Positions 41,822 to 51,781 of a stretch of 64,000 bases of DNA are shown piece after piece. Numbering within the stretch: the stretch's first letter is position 1; every line of letters starts with the position of its first letter. The notes under the pieces are model-generated. The model was not told the origin of the DNA, ran no database searches, and saw only the letters and a list, made by a program, of their open reading frames with translations. Source of the stretch: Taklimakanibacter sp050246735 (GTDB taxonomy: Bacteria > Pseudomonadota > Alphaproteobacteria > Rhizobiales > Aestuariivirgaceae); NCBI GenBank assembly GCA_050246735.1, contig JBFWVM010000016.1, positions 1 to 64,000 on the forward strand, read 5' to 3'. Both the position numbers and the translations under genes were made by a program.

Positions 41822-42835
41822 CTAAAGGCTCACGCGGTCGGGAGCGGCCTTCTTGAGCGGCTCGGGAACGATGAGGTCCGAAAGCAGGGTCCGCACATCC
41901 CCGGCCGGCGCCTGGGCGAGGCCGGAATTGATCGCCCATTCCGCCTGGCTCACCAGATCGGCGAGAAAGGCCTTGTCGAGACGGACCTGGAATTCGAAGA
42001 CCGATGTCATCCGGCGCACGAAATCGGCCTCGGCGCGCACGCGCGGGGCCACGATTTCGGGCCAGGAGTCGTTCTTCTTCATGTAATCCTCGGCGGCGAG
42101 AAGCGCCCGCACGGCGCGCTCGCCGAGCTCCGGTTGACCCGTCAGCGTGCCCTCGTTGACGAGCAGCAACTGATGGCTGACGAAGAACTTCTCGAGCCCG
42201 TCCTGGGTCATCTCGAACATCTTGTCGGGGGCCGCGTCGAGGGCGAGCTTCGACGCCTGCGAGGTCCAGGCGAAGCCGTCGACGTCGCCGCGCAAGGTGG
42301 CGGCGAGCATGTCGCTCGGATTGAGGTCGACGATCTTGACGTCGCTGTCCTGGAGGCCGCCCATCGCGAGATAGCGCGACAGCATGTATTGGCCGCTGGT
42401 GCCGACACGGGTGCCGATGGTCTTGCCCTTCAGCGAGGACGGGTCCTTCTCGGACGCGCCGCTGGCCTTGCTCATCGTCACTTTCATGTCGCGCGAATAG
42501 CGGCTGTAGCTGGCCAGGATCCTAGGCTTCAATCCCTGCAGGGCGGCGAAGATCACCGGCGTGTCCGTCGAGGTGGCGAATTGCGCCGATCCGCCGAGCA
42601 GAGCCTGCATCGATTCGCGGCCAGTGGGGAAATCGAGAGCGGTGAGCGCGACCCCCTCCTGTTTCCAGCTGTCGATGCCCTCGGCGACGAAGGACAGCGC
42701 CCAGGTATAGCCGGTGCTGCCATAAGCGATGGTCGCTTCGATGGGGGCGGCCTGAGCTTCGACGCCCCCGAAGGAGGATATCGTCAGGGTGGCGCCGCCA
42801 AGGGCCAGAAGGGCGGAACGTCGGGTCAACGGCAT
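41822..42835 (-). CDS. ABC transporter substrate-binding protein (SsuA/TauA/NMT1 type)
   Basis: A 337-residue periplasmic binding protein. The first 28 residues are a Tat-like signal (PLTRRSALLALGGATLTIS). Family landmarks are FPTGRESMQALLGGSAQFAT, LKGKTIGTRVGTSGQYMLSR and DLNPSDMLAATLRGDVDGFA, as in sulfonate, taurine, nitrate and thiamine-precursor binders. AAGGAG precedes ATG 42835; the frame extends further upstream. First gene of the importer-amidohydrolase-flavoprotein operon. Confidence 0.9.
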   Translation of the reverse strand: MPLTRRSALLALGGATLTISSFGGVEAQAAPIEATIAYGSTGYTWALSFVAEGIDSWKQEGVALTALDFPTGRESMQALLGGSAQFATSTDTPVIFAALQGLKPRILASYSRYSRDMKVTMSKASGASEKDPSSLKGKTIGTRVGTSGQYMLSRYLAMGGLQDSDVKIVDLNPSDMLAATLRGDVDGFAWTSQASKLALDAAPDKMFEMTQDGLEKFFVSHQLLLVNEGTLTGQPELGERAVRALLAAEDYMKKNDSWPEIVAPRVRAEADFVRRMTSVFEFQVRLDKAFLADLVSQAEWAINSGLAQAPAGDVRTLLSDLIVPEPLKKAAPDRVSL

Positions 42836-42930
42836 CGTGGTTTCTCCTTGTGTGCGGGCAGTGACGTCATGCTTCCAGCCCCGGCAGTTCAATTGACCGA
42901 TGTCTCACAGCAAAATGCGGCCTTCGGGCC

Positions 42931-42958
42931 AAACTAGAAAAGCTCAGCCATTCGTCAA
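42931..42958 (-). promoter_or_regulatory. Candidate sigma-70 promoter of the SsuA-type operon
   Basis: Reverse strand TTGACG (42958-42953), 16 bases, TAGTTT (42936-42931), about 95 bases before the binding-protein ATG. Confidence 0.4.
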
Positions 42959-43032
42959 GATTTCTAACGGCCGCCTGGCCTTGTGGCGAGTGGAAATGCA
43001 GAACCGGCATGGGGACGTTCGGGACTTCAGGG

Positions 43033-43061
43033 TTGACAGGAGAACCGTGGGCGCGTTTACT
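43033..43061 (+). promoter_or_regulatory. Candidate sigma-70 promoter of the polyol-type operon
   Basis: TTGACA (43033-43038), 17 bases, TTTACT (43056-43061). The operon's first ATG is at 43180. Confidence 0.5.
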
Positions 43062-43066
43062 CTTGC

Positions 43067-43080
43067 ATAACATTTGTTCG
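43067..43080. promoter_or_regulatory. IolR-like operator box in the polyol operon promoter
   Basis: ATAACATTTGTTCG. It matches the iolC-upstream site AGAACATTTGTTCC at 12 of 14 positions, including the whole CATTTG core, and lies just past the -10 box at the expected transcription start. Confidence 0.35.
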
Positions 43081-43179
43081 AGCCAGATTACAAAAGTTCA
43101 AAAGGCCGGATAGGATGGGAGGCGCAACCCGAATGACCGCAGACCAGGCGGCCGGGATCATCTTTGCCGGAGTCTTCGC

Positions 43180-44100
43180 ATGAGCGAGGCGGTGCTCGGG
43201 CGTGAAGACGGGACGAGATCCTTCCTGCCCAGATGGCGCTGGCTGACGTCCGAGCATCCCTTGCCCTGGCTCCTGCCGGCGGCGGCTCTGATGACCATCT
43301 TCGGCATCTATCCGCTGCTCTATGCGCTGTGGCTGTCGCTGCACAAACGCAATCCGGTCACCCGGCTGAACGTCTTCGACCCGGACTACAATTGGGCAAA
43401 GGCGTTCGCAGATCAGCGCGTCTGGGACGCCGTCGCGACGACCCTCCTCTATACCGGCATAGCCCTCGTCATCCAGCTGGCGCTCGGCCTGCTGATCGCG
43501 CTCCTTCTCGACACCGACCGCAGGGGCTACGGCGTCCTGCGCGCGCTGATGACCCTGCCCCTGGTCGTGCCGCCCGCCGTCACCGGCATGATGTTCCTCC
43601 TCATGCTCGACGGGTCCTTCGGCGTGCTGTCGCGCTCGCTCTATGCGGTCGGCCTGTGGTCGCCGCAATATCCTATCCTCGCGACCAGCTCGTCGGCGCT
43701 CTCGGGCGTGCTCCTCGCCGACATCTGGCAATGGACCCCGTTCATGGTGCTGATCATGCTGGCGGGCCTGCGATCGCTTCCGAAGGAGCCGTTCGAGGCG
43801 GCGGCGATCGACGGCGCCTCGGCGGTCCAGGCCTTCTTCAGGCTGACATTGCCGATGATGTCGAAAGTGATCGCGATCGCCGTCCTCATCCGCGGCATCG
43901 ATCTCTTCCGCATCTTCGATTATGTGAAAGTGATGACGGATTCGGGCCCGGGCACCGCTACCGAGACGCTCACCTCCTATGCCGGCCGCATCTATTTCAA
44001 CGGCGATTTTCCCTATGCCTCGACGCTGTCGCTCATCACTCTCGTGCTGGTGATCGCGGCCTCGAGCCTGTTCATGAAGATTTTCCGGGTGAGGCTCTGA
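43180..44100 (+). CDS. ABC sugar transporter permease (CUT1, MalF/UgpA type)
   Basis: A 306-residue membrane protein with about six segments. The EAA loop FEAAAIDGASAVQAFFRLTLP is of the CUT1 type that carries di- and oligosaccharides, glycerol phosphate and polyols. N-terminus WLLPAAALMTIFGIYPLLYA. First gene of the forward polyol-type operon; its TGA shares one base with the ATG of the second permease. Confidence 0.92.
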   Translation: MSEAVLGREDGTRSFLPRWRWLTSEHPLPWLLPAAALMTIFGIYPLLYALWLSLHKRNPVTRLNVFDPDYNWAKAFADQRVWDAVATTLLYTGIALVIQLALGLLIALLLDTDRRGYGVLRALMTLPLVVPPAVTGMMFLLMLDGSFGVLSRSLYAVGLWSPQYPILATSSSALSGVLLADIWQWTPFMVLIMLAGLRSLPKEPFEAAAIDGASAVQAFFRLTLPMMSKVIAIAVLIRGIDLFRIFDYVKVMTDSGPGTATETLTSYAGRIYFNGDFPYASTLSLITLVLVIAASSLFMKIFRVRL

Positions 44101-45008
44101 TGGAACAGTCGCTGCCCAGGCGCATCCTGCGCGACGTCGTCGCCGTCCTCACCGTCGCCCTCTTCATGTTCCCGCTGTTCTGGTGGGCGCTGACCTCGAT
44201 CAAGCCGATGTCGGCCATCTTCAACAAGGACGCGGTCGTCGTCTTCGACTTCGTCCCCACGCTCATCAACTATGCCGTGGTGCTGCTCGGATGGTCGCGG
44301 GCCGAGATCGCCATCGAGAGCGGATCGACCTTCGGGGTCGGCGGCACCAGCTCCTATGATTCGCGCCAGACCATCGCCGATTCGATCATCGTCGCCGTGG
44401 GCGCGACGGCACTCACCATCGCCATCGCCGTGCTCGCCGCCTATGCCCTGTCGCGCATGCGGTTCAGAGGCCGCACCGGCTTCCTCAACTGGGTGTTGGG
44501 CCAGCGCTTCCTGCCGCCGATCGCCATCATCGTGCCGCTCGTCGGCATGTACAAGGCCGCCGGCATGCGCGACACCGACAATCTGTTCCTCGGCTATATA
44601 GGCCTCATCGTCATCCATACGCTGATGAACCTGCCGATCGCGGTGCTCCTGCTCAAGTCCTTCTTCGACGACGTGCCGAAGGACGTCGACGAGGCGGCGA
44701 TGATCGACGGCGCGACGCGCTGGCAGACTTTCCGCAAGGTGGTGCTGCCGATGGTGAGAGGCGGCGTCGCCGCGGCGGCGGTCCTGTGCTTCATCTTCTC
44801 GTGGACCGAGTTCCTGCTGTCGCTCTTCCTCACCACGATCATCCGCACCGTCCCGGTCAAGATCACGACCTTCGTCACTTCGACCGGCTCGGAATGGGGC
44901 TTCATCTCGGCGCTGGGGACTGCGGCGATCCTGCCCGGCTTCATCTTCATTCTTCTGGTTCAACGGCATCTGGTCCGCGGGCTCACTCTTGGTTCGCTCA
45001 AGGAGTGA
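44100..45008 (+). CDS. ABC sugar transporter permease (CUT1, MalG/UgpE type)
   Basis: A 302-residue partner permease: MFPLFWWALTSIKP at the first membrane segment and the EAA loop DEAAMIDGATRWQTFRKVVLP. Start at ATG 44100 overlaps the previous stop by one base; the reading frame is open far upstream, but that part is inside the first permease. Together the two form the membrane channel. Confidence 0.92.
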   Translation: MEQSLPRRILRDVVAVLTVALFMFPLFWWALTSIKPMSAIFNKDAVVVFDFVPTLINYAVVLLGWSRAEIAIESGSTFGVGGTSSYDSRQTIADSIIVAVGATALTIAIAVLAAYALSRMRFRGRTGFLNWVLGQRFLPPIAIIVPLVGMYKAAGMRDTDNLFLGYIGLIVIHTLMNLPIAVLLLKSFFDDVPKDVDEAAMIDGATRWQTFRKVVLPMVRGGVAAAAVLCFIFSWTEFLLSLFLTTIIRTVPVKITTFVTSTGSEWGFISALGTAAILPGFIFILLVQRHLVRGLTLGSLKE

Positions 45009-45048
45009 GGCGGCGGGCGAGCACTACTCAACCCATGGGAGGACTTAA

Positions 45049-46572
45049 ATGAGCTTCAGAGAACACGACAGGAAGACCTTCATCATCGACACGGCGCGCG
45101 ACTTCGCGGCGCGGCGCATCTCCAAGCGCGAGTTCCTGCGCAAGACCGGAATGGCCGGCATCGGCCTCTCGGCTTTCGCTTCGGGGCTCCTCGGCTCGAC
45201 GCGGCCGTTCCGCGGCAATCTCTCCGGCAATGCCGCCCTGGCGCAGACGCCCGAAGACATGACCAAATGGCTCAAGGATGTCGGCGGCCAGTTCAAGGGT
45301 TCGAAGGTACGCTACACGTCGGAAGCGACGCCCCCGACAGTCGTCCTCAACCAGATCAAGGACGAGTTCACCGAAGCGACCGGCATCGAGGTCGAGATCG
45401 AGATCGTGCCGCTCGAGCAGGTGCTCGCCAAGGCGATGCAGGACGTCCAGGGCCAGCTCGGCACCTATGACGTCTATTATCTCGACCAGTCATGGACCGC
45501 GACCTTCTCGCAGGACACCGTCGACCCCGTGCAGTACTACAAGGACAAGCCCGATCTCGCGATGCCGGGCTTCGACTTCGACGACTTCTCGAAGCCGCTG
45601 GTCGAGGGCCTCGCCGTCTATGACGGCAAATGGGTGGGCATTCCCTTCGACATCCCGATCTTCATCACCATGTACCGCAAGGACATACTGGAGAAGCACG
45701 GGATCAAGCCGCCGACCAATTTCGACGAGTTCACCGCCGGCGTGAAGGCGATCACGGAGGCCGAGAAGGCCAACGGCATCTTCGGCACCGGCCTGCAGGC
45801 GAAGTCCGGCCACTATTCGCTCGAATGCGACTGGACGGCCGCCGTGTGGGGCCATGGCGGCTCGATCTTCGGCAAGGACAAGAAGTTCAAGGGCAATGAC
45901 GAGCAGGCCATCAACGGTCTCCAGTGGTATCAGGAGATGCTGAAGAACGCCCCGCCGCAGTCGACGGCGTCGACCTGGGACGGCCAGTTCCAGATGATGC
46001 ACGCCGGCCAGGTGGCTCTCGTCAACAGCTGGGACGAGTTCTTCCCGGGGCTCGATGCCGACGATTCGAAGGTGAAAGGCCTGTGGGAGCCGATGCATCC
46101 GATCTCCTCGACGTCGGGCCTGCGCCCCGTCGCCGAAGCGGGCTTCGGCGAGATTCCGAATGTCGGCCACCAGGGCGGCTCGATCCTGGGCCTGTCGAAA
46201 TACTCGAAGAACCTCGACGCCGCATGGATATTCATGCAATGGGCCTGCTCCAAGGAGATCATGACCCGCTGCACCCTGCTGGGCGGTTTCGCGCCGATGC
46301 GGCTGTCCTCCTTCGAAGATCCGCGCGTCAAGGCCAAGGCGGTGGTCGGCCCCGGCACCACGCGCCATCTCGCCGTGGTGAAATGGACGATCGACAATGT
46401 CATGGCGTCAGAGCCCGACATGCCGCTGTGGGCCGGCTTCTCCAACAACGAGATACCGGTCGAGCTCGGCAAGCTCCTCACCAACCAGGACTATGGCGGC
46501 GACGCCAAGAAGTGCATGGATAACGTCGCCAGCCTGATCGACAAGGCCGTCGAGGACGCCGGGCTCCTCTGA
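45049..46572 (+). CDS. Extracellular solute-binding protein (family 1), Tat-like signal
   Basis: A 507-residue binding protein, larger than the usual 420-440. The N-terminus has a long n-region and SKREFLRKTGMAGIGLSAFA, a Tat-like motif with Lys-Arg instead of Arg-Arg, so folded export is possible but uncertain. The mature part is a class I fold (VVLNQIKDEFTEATGIEVEI, GTYDVYYLDQSW, IFMQWACSKEIMTRC). GGGAGGA lies just before the ATG. It is followed by a strong terminator-like hairpin. The sugar or polyol ligand is unknown. Confidence 0.9.
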   Translation: MSFREHDRKTFIIDTARDFAARRISKREFLRKTGMAGIGLSAFASGLLGSTRPFRGNLSGNAALAQTPEDMTKWLKDVGGQFKGSKVRYTSEATPPTVVLNQIKDEFTEATGIEVEIEIVPLEQVLAKAMQDVQGQLGTYDVYYLDQSWTATFSQDTVDPVQYYKDKPDLAMPGFDFDDFSKPLVEGLAVYDGKWVGIPFDIPIFITMYRKDILEKHGIKPPTNFDEFTAGVKAITEAEKANGIFGTGLQAKSGHYSLECDWTAAVWGHGGSIFGKDKKFKGNDEQAINGLQWYQEMLKNAPPQSTASTWDGQFQMMHAGQVALVNSWDEFFPGLDADDSKVKGLWEPMHPISSTSGLRPVAEAGFGEIPNVGHQGGSILGLSKYSKNLDAAWIFMQWACSKEIMTRCTLLGGFAPMRLSSFEDPRVKAKAVVGPGTTRHLAVVKWTIDNVMASEPDMPLWAGFSNNEIPVELGKLLTNQDYGGDAKKCMDNVASLIDKAVEDAGLL

Positions 46573-46586
46573 TAACTCCCTGAACT

Positions 46587-46630
46587 GGCGGAGACGGACT
46601 TCATCCCGTCTCCGCCGCTCTTTTTCGTTT
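46587..46630 (+). terminator. Intrinsic terminator or attenuator inside the polyol operon
   Basis: GGCGGAGACGG (46587-46597) pairs perfectly with CCGTCTCCGCC (46606-46616) over 11 bp with an 8-base loop, followed by GCTCTTTTTCGTTT. It lies 15 bases after the binding-protein stop and 11 bases before the kinase ATG. As in other ABC operons it probably lets the transporter genes be made in excess of the enzymes. Confidence 0.8.
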
Positions 46631-46640
46631 CGATGAATGC

Positions 46641-48167
46641 ATGAGCCGCGATCTCGTCATTGGCCTCGATTCCTCCACGACGGCGACCAAGGCCATTGCC
46701 TGGGACCGCGACGGCCGCGCCTTGGCCGAGGGCCGCGCCGCGATCGCGCTCTCCAATCCGCAAGCCGGATGGTTCGAGCAGGAGGCGGAGGATTGGTGGA
46801 CGGCGGCGCAGACGGCGATACGGAGCCTCCTCGGCAAGGTGAGCCACGAGCGCATCGCGGCCATCGCCATCTCCAACCAGCGCGAAAGCTTCGCCCAGTT
46901 CGACAAGGACGGCAGAGCGCTCAGGCCCGGCACGCTGTGGCTCGACGAGCGCGGACGCTCCGAGATCGACCGCCTGGTCAAGGCGGTCGGACGCGAAGAG
47001 ATCCATCGCATTTCCGGCAAGCCCGTCGATCTGACGCCCTGTCTCTATCGCTGCGCCTGGTTCCAGGCGCATATGCCCGAGATCTGGCGCAAGACCGCCA
47101 TGACCGCGGAAGTCCACGGCGTCCTGGTGCACAGGCTCACCGGCGAATGGGTCACATCGACGGCTTCGGCCGATCCCATGGGGCTCATCGACATGCGGAC
47201 CCAGGACTGGTCCGACACGCTGCTCGAGGCGGTGGGCCTGACGCGGTCGCAGTTGCCGAAGCTCGCCATGCCCGGCGAGGAGATCGGCCGCTTGACCAGG
47301 GACGCGGCTCAGACAACCGGACTTCCGCCGGACACGATCGTGATCGCGGGCGGCGGCGACGGCCAATGTGCCGGCACCGGCGCCGATATCTTCGAGACCG
47401 GGCGCGCCTATCTCAATCTCGGCACCGCCGTGGTGTCGGGCAGCTTCGGCGAGGCTTACGCGCATGATCCCGCTTTCCGCACCATGAAGGCGGTGGCGGA
47501 GGGCGGCTATATCTATGAATCCTGCCAGCGTACCGGCACTTTCCTCGTCAACTGGCTGGTCGAGCAGCTGTTCAACGTGGAAGCGGCCGGGAATCCGCAT
47601 ATCTTCAAAACGCTCGAAGCGGAAGCGGCGCAGTCGCCGATCGGGGCCAACGGCCTGGCGCTGGTGCCTTACTGGTCGGGCTGCATGACGCCCTATTGGG
47701 ATCCGAATGCGCGCGGCATCGTCGCCGGGCTCACAGCCTCGCACCGGCGCGGCGACGTCTATCGCGCTCTCCTCGAAGGCGTGGCGCTCGAACAGGCGAT
47801 GGTGAGCGGCAGGATCGCCGGGGTCACCCGGCCGATCGACCATTTCATCGCCATCGGCGGCGGGGCGGCGTCCGACCTCTGGTGCCAGATCATCGCCGAT
47901 GCGACGGGCCGCAAGGTCCTGCGCTCGACCACGGTCGAGGCTTCGTCGCTCGGCGCCGCGATCGCGGCAGCGGCAGGAGCGGGCTGGTATGCTTCCGTGA
48001 CCGCGGCGGCGCACGCCATGGCGGGCGACGTCACCCGGACCTTCGCACCCGTCGAACCGGCGCAAGCGCGCTATGCCGAGCTCTCCGCCATCTATGCCGA
48101 TCTCTGGCCGTCACTTTCGAAATGGAATGCCCGCATGGCCGCCTTCGCCCAAGGAGCTTCTCGATGA
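46641..48167 (+). CDS. FGGY-family carbohydrate kinase (xylulokinase/glycerol-kinase-like)
   Basis: A 508-residue kinase: SRDLVIGLDSSTTATKAIAW is the N-terminal ATP-site motif, AIAISNQRESFAQFDKDG the second, LWLDERGRSEI the sugar-binding region, and FIAIGGGAASDLWCQIIADA the C-terminal FGGY signature. It phosphorylates a ketose or polyol brought in by the adjoining importer. Its TGA overlaps the ATG of the next dehydrogenase. Confidence 0.9.
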   Translation: MSRDLVIGLDSSTTATKAIAWDRDGRALAEGRAAIALSNPQAGWFEQEAEDWWTAAQTAIRSLLGKVSHERIAAIAISNQRESFAQFDKDGRALRPGTLWLDERGRSEIDRLVKAVGREEIHRISGKPVDLTPCLYRCAWFQAHMPEIWRKTAMTAEVHGVLVHRLTGEWVTSTASADPMGLIDMRTQDWSDTLLEAVGLTRSQLPKLAMPGEEIGRLTRDAAQTTGLPPDTIVIAGGGDGQCAGTGADIFETGRAYLNLGTAVVSGSFGEAYAHDPAFRTMKAVAEGGYIYESCQRTGTFLVNWLVEQLFNVEAAGNPHIFKTLEAEAAQSPIGANGLALVPYWSGCMTPYWDPNARGIVAGLTASHRRGDVYRALLEGVALEQAMVSGRIAGVTRPIDHFIAIGGGAASDLWCQIIADATGRKVLRSTTVEASSLGAAIAAAAGAGWYASVTAAAHAMAGDVTRTFAPVEPAQARYAELSAIYADLWPSLSKWNARMAAFAQGASR

Positions 48168-49495
48168 TCAAGGCCATGCGCGACTGGAATGCGTTGATCG
48201 ACGACGTCGTCGCCGGGAACTGGGCCGATCCCGAGACGGGGAAGCCCGCACAGGTGCCGTTCAAGACCATCCTGCTCGCCGAGACGCTCGATGGCGGCGC
48301 CGCCGACGTCGCGGCGCCCCTGAAGCTCGGCAAGCGGCTGGCGGTGGTCTGCGACGCGAACACGGTCGAGGCGATGGGCCGGCGCGTCGCCAAGGAGTTG
48401 AAGGGACTCGGCACGGTCGAGGAGATCGTCATGCCGGGCAACATGGAGTGCGACGAGCCGACCATCGCGCTGGTGCAGGAAAAGACGCGCCATGCCGATG
48501 CTCTGGTCGCGGTCGGATCGGGAGCGCTCAGCGACACGTGCAAATATGCCACCTTCAAGGACGGCCGGCCCTATGCGACCTTCGGCACGGCCGCGTCGAT
48601 GAACGGCTATGCCGCCTCGACGGCCTCGGTGACGCTGGCGAACGGCTACAAGACGTCGCTGCCGGCGCATGCGCCCAAGGGCATCTTCCTCGATCTCGAG
48701 GTCTCGGCCGCGGCGCCGGCCTGGCTGTCGGCGGCAGGCCTCGGCGACTGCCTGTGCCGCTCGACCGCGCAGATCGACTGGTGGGCCTCGCACCGGCTGT
48801 TCGACACGTTCTATTCCTCGGTCCCCTATGTGCTGCAGAAGGACGACGAGGCGCCGATGCTGGAAGCGGCGGCGGGCCTCGCGCAACATGATGTCGCCGC
48901 CAACGGCTATCTGCACAGGGTGCTGACGCTGTGCGGCCTCGGCGTGTGCTTCACCGGGGTCTCGCATCACGGCTCGATGGGCGAGCACCAGGTCTCGCAC
49001 TGGATCGACATGTTCGCCGGTCCCGCCCATCCCGGCACGACGCATGGCCAGCAAGTGGGGGTGGCGTCGCTCGCCATTGCGCGGCTGCAGGCCGAGATGC
49101 TGAGCCTGGAAAAGGCGCCCAGGATCAAGCCGACCCATATCGTCGAAGCGGAATTCGTCGACCGCTATGGGCGCGAAATCGGCATGATGTGCTACGCGGA
49201 AGCGAAAAAGAAAGCCTTCGACCAGAAAGGGGCCGACGCGTTCAACGCCAGGCTCGCCGGCCTGTGGCCGCAGCTGCGCGAGGAGCTCAAGCCCTTCGCC
49301 ATGGATCCCAAGGAGATGGAAAAGGCGCTCAAGGCCGCCGGCGGCCCGACCACGGCGAACGAAATGGGGCTGCCGCGCAAGATCTGGCGCGATGCCATGA
49401 AATACGCCCGCGACGTCCGCAACCGCTGGTCCTTCCTCGATCTCGCGGATGATGCGGGCCTCCTCGACGATTTCCTTTCACGTGACGCGCAATAG
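48164..49495 (+). CDS. sn-glycerol-1-phosphate dehydrogenase family protein (AraM/EgsA-like)
   Basis: A 443-residue iron/zinc-containing alcohol dehydrogenase of the glycerol-1-phosphate dehydrogenase type. NAD region VEEIVMPGNMECDEPTIALV with ADALVAVGSGALSDTCKYAT, and a metal-binding His cluster between about residues 267 and 305 (GVSHHGSMGEHQVSHWIDMF, HPGTTHGQQVG). The family interconverts DHAP and sn-glycerol-1-phosphate, or acts on other polyol phosphates in AraM-type enzymes. The start overlaps the kinase stop (ATGA), with AAGGAG upstream. Its operon partners argue for a breakdown role, not lipid synthesis. Confidence 0.82.
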   Translation: MIKAMRDWNALIDDVVAGNWADPETGKPAQVPFKTILLAETLDGGAADVAAPLKLGKRLAVVCDANTVEAMGRRVAKELKGLGTVEEIVMPGNMECDEPTIALVQEKTRHADALVAVGSGALSDTCKYATFKDGRPYATFGTAASMNGYAASTASVTLANGYKTSLPAHAPKGIFLDLEVSAAAPAWLSAAGLGDCLCRSTAQIDWWASHRLFDTFYSSVPYVLQKDDEAPMLEAAAGLAQHDVAANGYLHRVLTLCGLGVCFTGVSHHGSMGEHQVSHWIDMFAGPAHPGTTHGQQVGVASLAIARLQAEMLSLEKAPRIKPTHIVEAEFVDRYGREIGMMCYAEAKKKAFDQKGADAFNARLAGLWPQLREELKPFAMDPKEMEKALKAAGGPTTANEMGLPRKIWRDAMKYARDVRNRWSFLDLADDAGLLDDFLSRDAQ

Positions 49496-49510
49496 GGACG
49501 GGATGGTCTG

Positions 49511-50581
<1,071 letters not shown>

Positions 50582-50620
50582 GAGGGCAGCTCGATGAAAG
50601 GCCCGACCATATCCATCCCT

Positions 50621-50654
50621 CGTCCCGGCGGAAGCCGGCGTCGCCGGGGTGACG
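50621..50654. repeat. REP-like palindromic element
   Basis: CGTCCCGGCG (50621-50630) to CGCCGGGGTGACG (50642-50654) form an imperfect palindrome around GAAGCCGG. It shares TCCCGGCGGAAG with the reverse strand of the 14401-14426 element. Lies in the 122-base gap within the operon (50582-50703), which has no gene. Confidence 0.45.
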
Positions 50655-50703
50655 GAAAAGGGGCGCCACCGGCGGCTCACGCCATGCGAATTGCGGGTGA
50701 ACC

Positions 50704-51762
50704 ATGGCAGTGATCACCATTCTCGGCGCCGGCGTGATGGGATCGGCCATGGTCCTGCCCGCCCGCGACAACGGGCATGAGGTGAGGCTGGTCGGCACCC
50801 ATCTCGATCAGGCCATCATCGACAGCGTCGCGAAGACCGGCCGCCATCCGCGCCTCGACGTGAAACTGCCGGAAGGCGTGAAGGCCTTTCCCCACGGCGT
50901 ATTCGCCGAGGCCCTCGGCGAGGACACCGATCTCGTCCTTCTCGGCGTGAGCTCGGCGGGCGTCGGCTGGGCCATCGATCGCCTGTGCGAGGCGGTGAAG
51001 AAGCCCATGCCGGTGCTGATGATCACCAAGGGGCTGATGCCGACGGAAGATGCGATCCTGCCGCTGCCCGATTTCGTGCAGGATGAAGCGAAGCGGCGCA
51101 AGGGACTGACCCTCGATCTTGCGGCGGTCGGCGGACCCTGCATCGCGGGCGAGCTCGCGGTCCGCCGCCAGACGGGCGTGGTCGTCACGTCGCGCAGCCC
51201 CGGGCTCGCGCACAAGCTCTGCGACATGCTCGCGACGGCCTATTACCACCCGCGCGTCTCCGACGACCTGGACGGCGTCGAGCTCTGCGCCGCCTTCAAG
51301 AACTTCTTCGCCATTTCGGTCGGCTGGGCCCAGGGCCAGCTCGAGACGGCGCCCCGGACAGAGAACGGCGCCTTCAACTTCAATGCCGCCTCGGTGATCT
51401 TCGACCAGGCGATCGCCGAGATGATGGTGCTCGCGAGATTCCTCGGCGGCAAGGAGCGCAGCGTGTGGGGCATGCCGGGCGCCGGCGACCTCTACGTGAC
51501 CTGCCAGGCCGGGCGCAACTCCAGGCTCGGGCGGCAACTGGGCCTCGGGCTTTCCTACGCCGAGGTCAAGGCGGGACCGATGAAGGACGATACGATCGAG
51601 GGCGCCGAGCTCGGCATAGCCTTGGCGCCCACGCTCGAGCGCCTGCTCAAATCAGGCCGGCTCGATGGCCGATACCTGCCGGTCACGCAAGCGCTGCTCA
51701 GGGCGCTCACCGGCAACGAGAGGCTCGTGATGCCCTGGGACAGGCTGCATCGCTATTCGTGA
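50704..51762 (+). CDS. NAD(P)-dependent glycerol-3-phosphate dehydrogenase-like protein (GpsA family)
   Basis: A 352-residue GpsA-type enzyme: Rossmann loop VITILGAGVMGSAMVLPARD, LMITKGL, GPCIAGELAVRR, catalytic Lys199 in AAFKNFFAISVGWA, and GAGDLYVTCQAGRNSRLG. The insertions (DEAKRRKGLTLDLAAVGGPC) and C-terminus differ from housekeeping GpsA, so a paralogue acting on another polyol phosphate or sugar acid phosphate is likely. It follows the operon's REP-like gap. Confidence 0.82.
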   Translation: MAVITILGAGVMGSAMVLPARDNGHEVRLVGTHLDQAIIDSVAKTGRHPRLDVKLPEGVKAFPHGVFAEALGEDTDLVLLGVSSAGVGWAIDRLCEAVKKPMPVLMITKGLMPTEDAILPLPDFVQDEAKRRKGLTLDLAAVGGPCIAGELAVRRQTGVVVTSRSPGLAHKLCDMLATAYYHPRVSDDLDGVELCAAFKNFFAISVGWAQGQLETAPRTENGAFNFNAASVIFDQAIAEMMVLARFLGGKERSVWGMPGAGDLYVTCQAGRNSRLGRQLGLGLSYAEVKAGPMKDDTIEGAELGIALAPTLERLLKSGRLDGRYLPVTQALLRALTGNERLVMPWDRLHRYS

Positions 51763-51781
51763 TTGAATGACGGAGTGTGTC

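Larger units (their letters stand above)
42836..43179. other. 344-base divergent intergenic region between two ABC operons
   Basis: Holds no gene. It contains a reverse candidate promoter (42931-42958), a forward candidate promoter (43033-43061) and an operator-like box (43067-43080), listed separately. Confidence 0.7.

Noticed and set aside
45174..45260. Frame disruption at the long N-terminus of the 507-residue binding protein
   Set aside because: The frame is continuous and the extra length is a signal region plus linker; no shift is needed.
48164..49495. AraM/EgsA-type dehydrogenase as evidence for archaeal-type glycerol-1-phosphate lipids
   Set aside because: It sits in a transporter-kinase-isomerase operon and no lipid-forming partner is present, so breakdown is the simpler reading.
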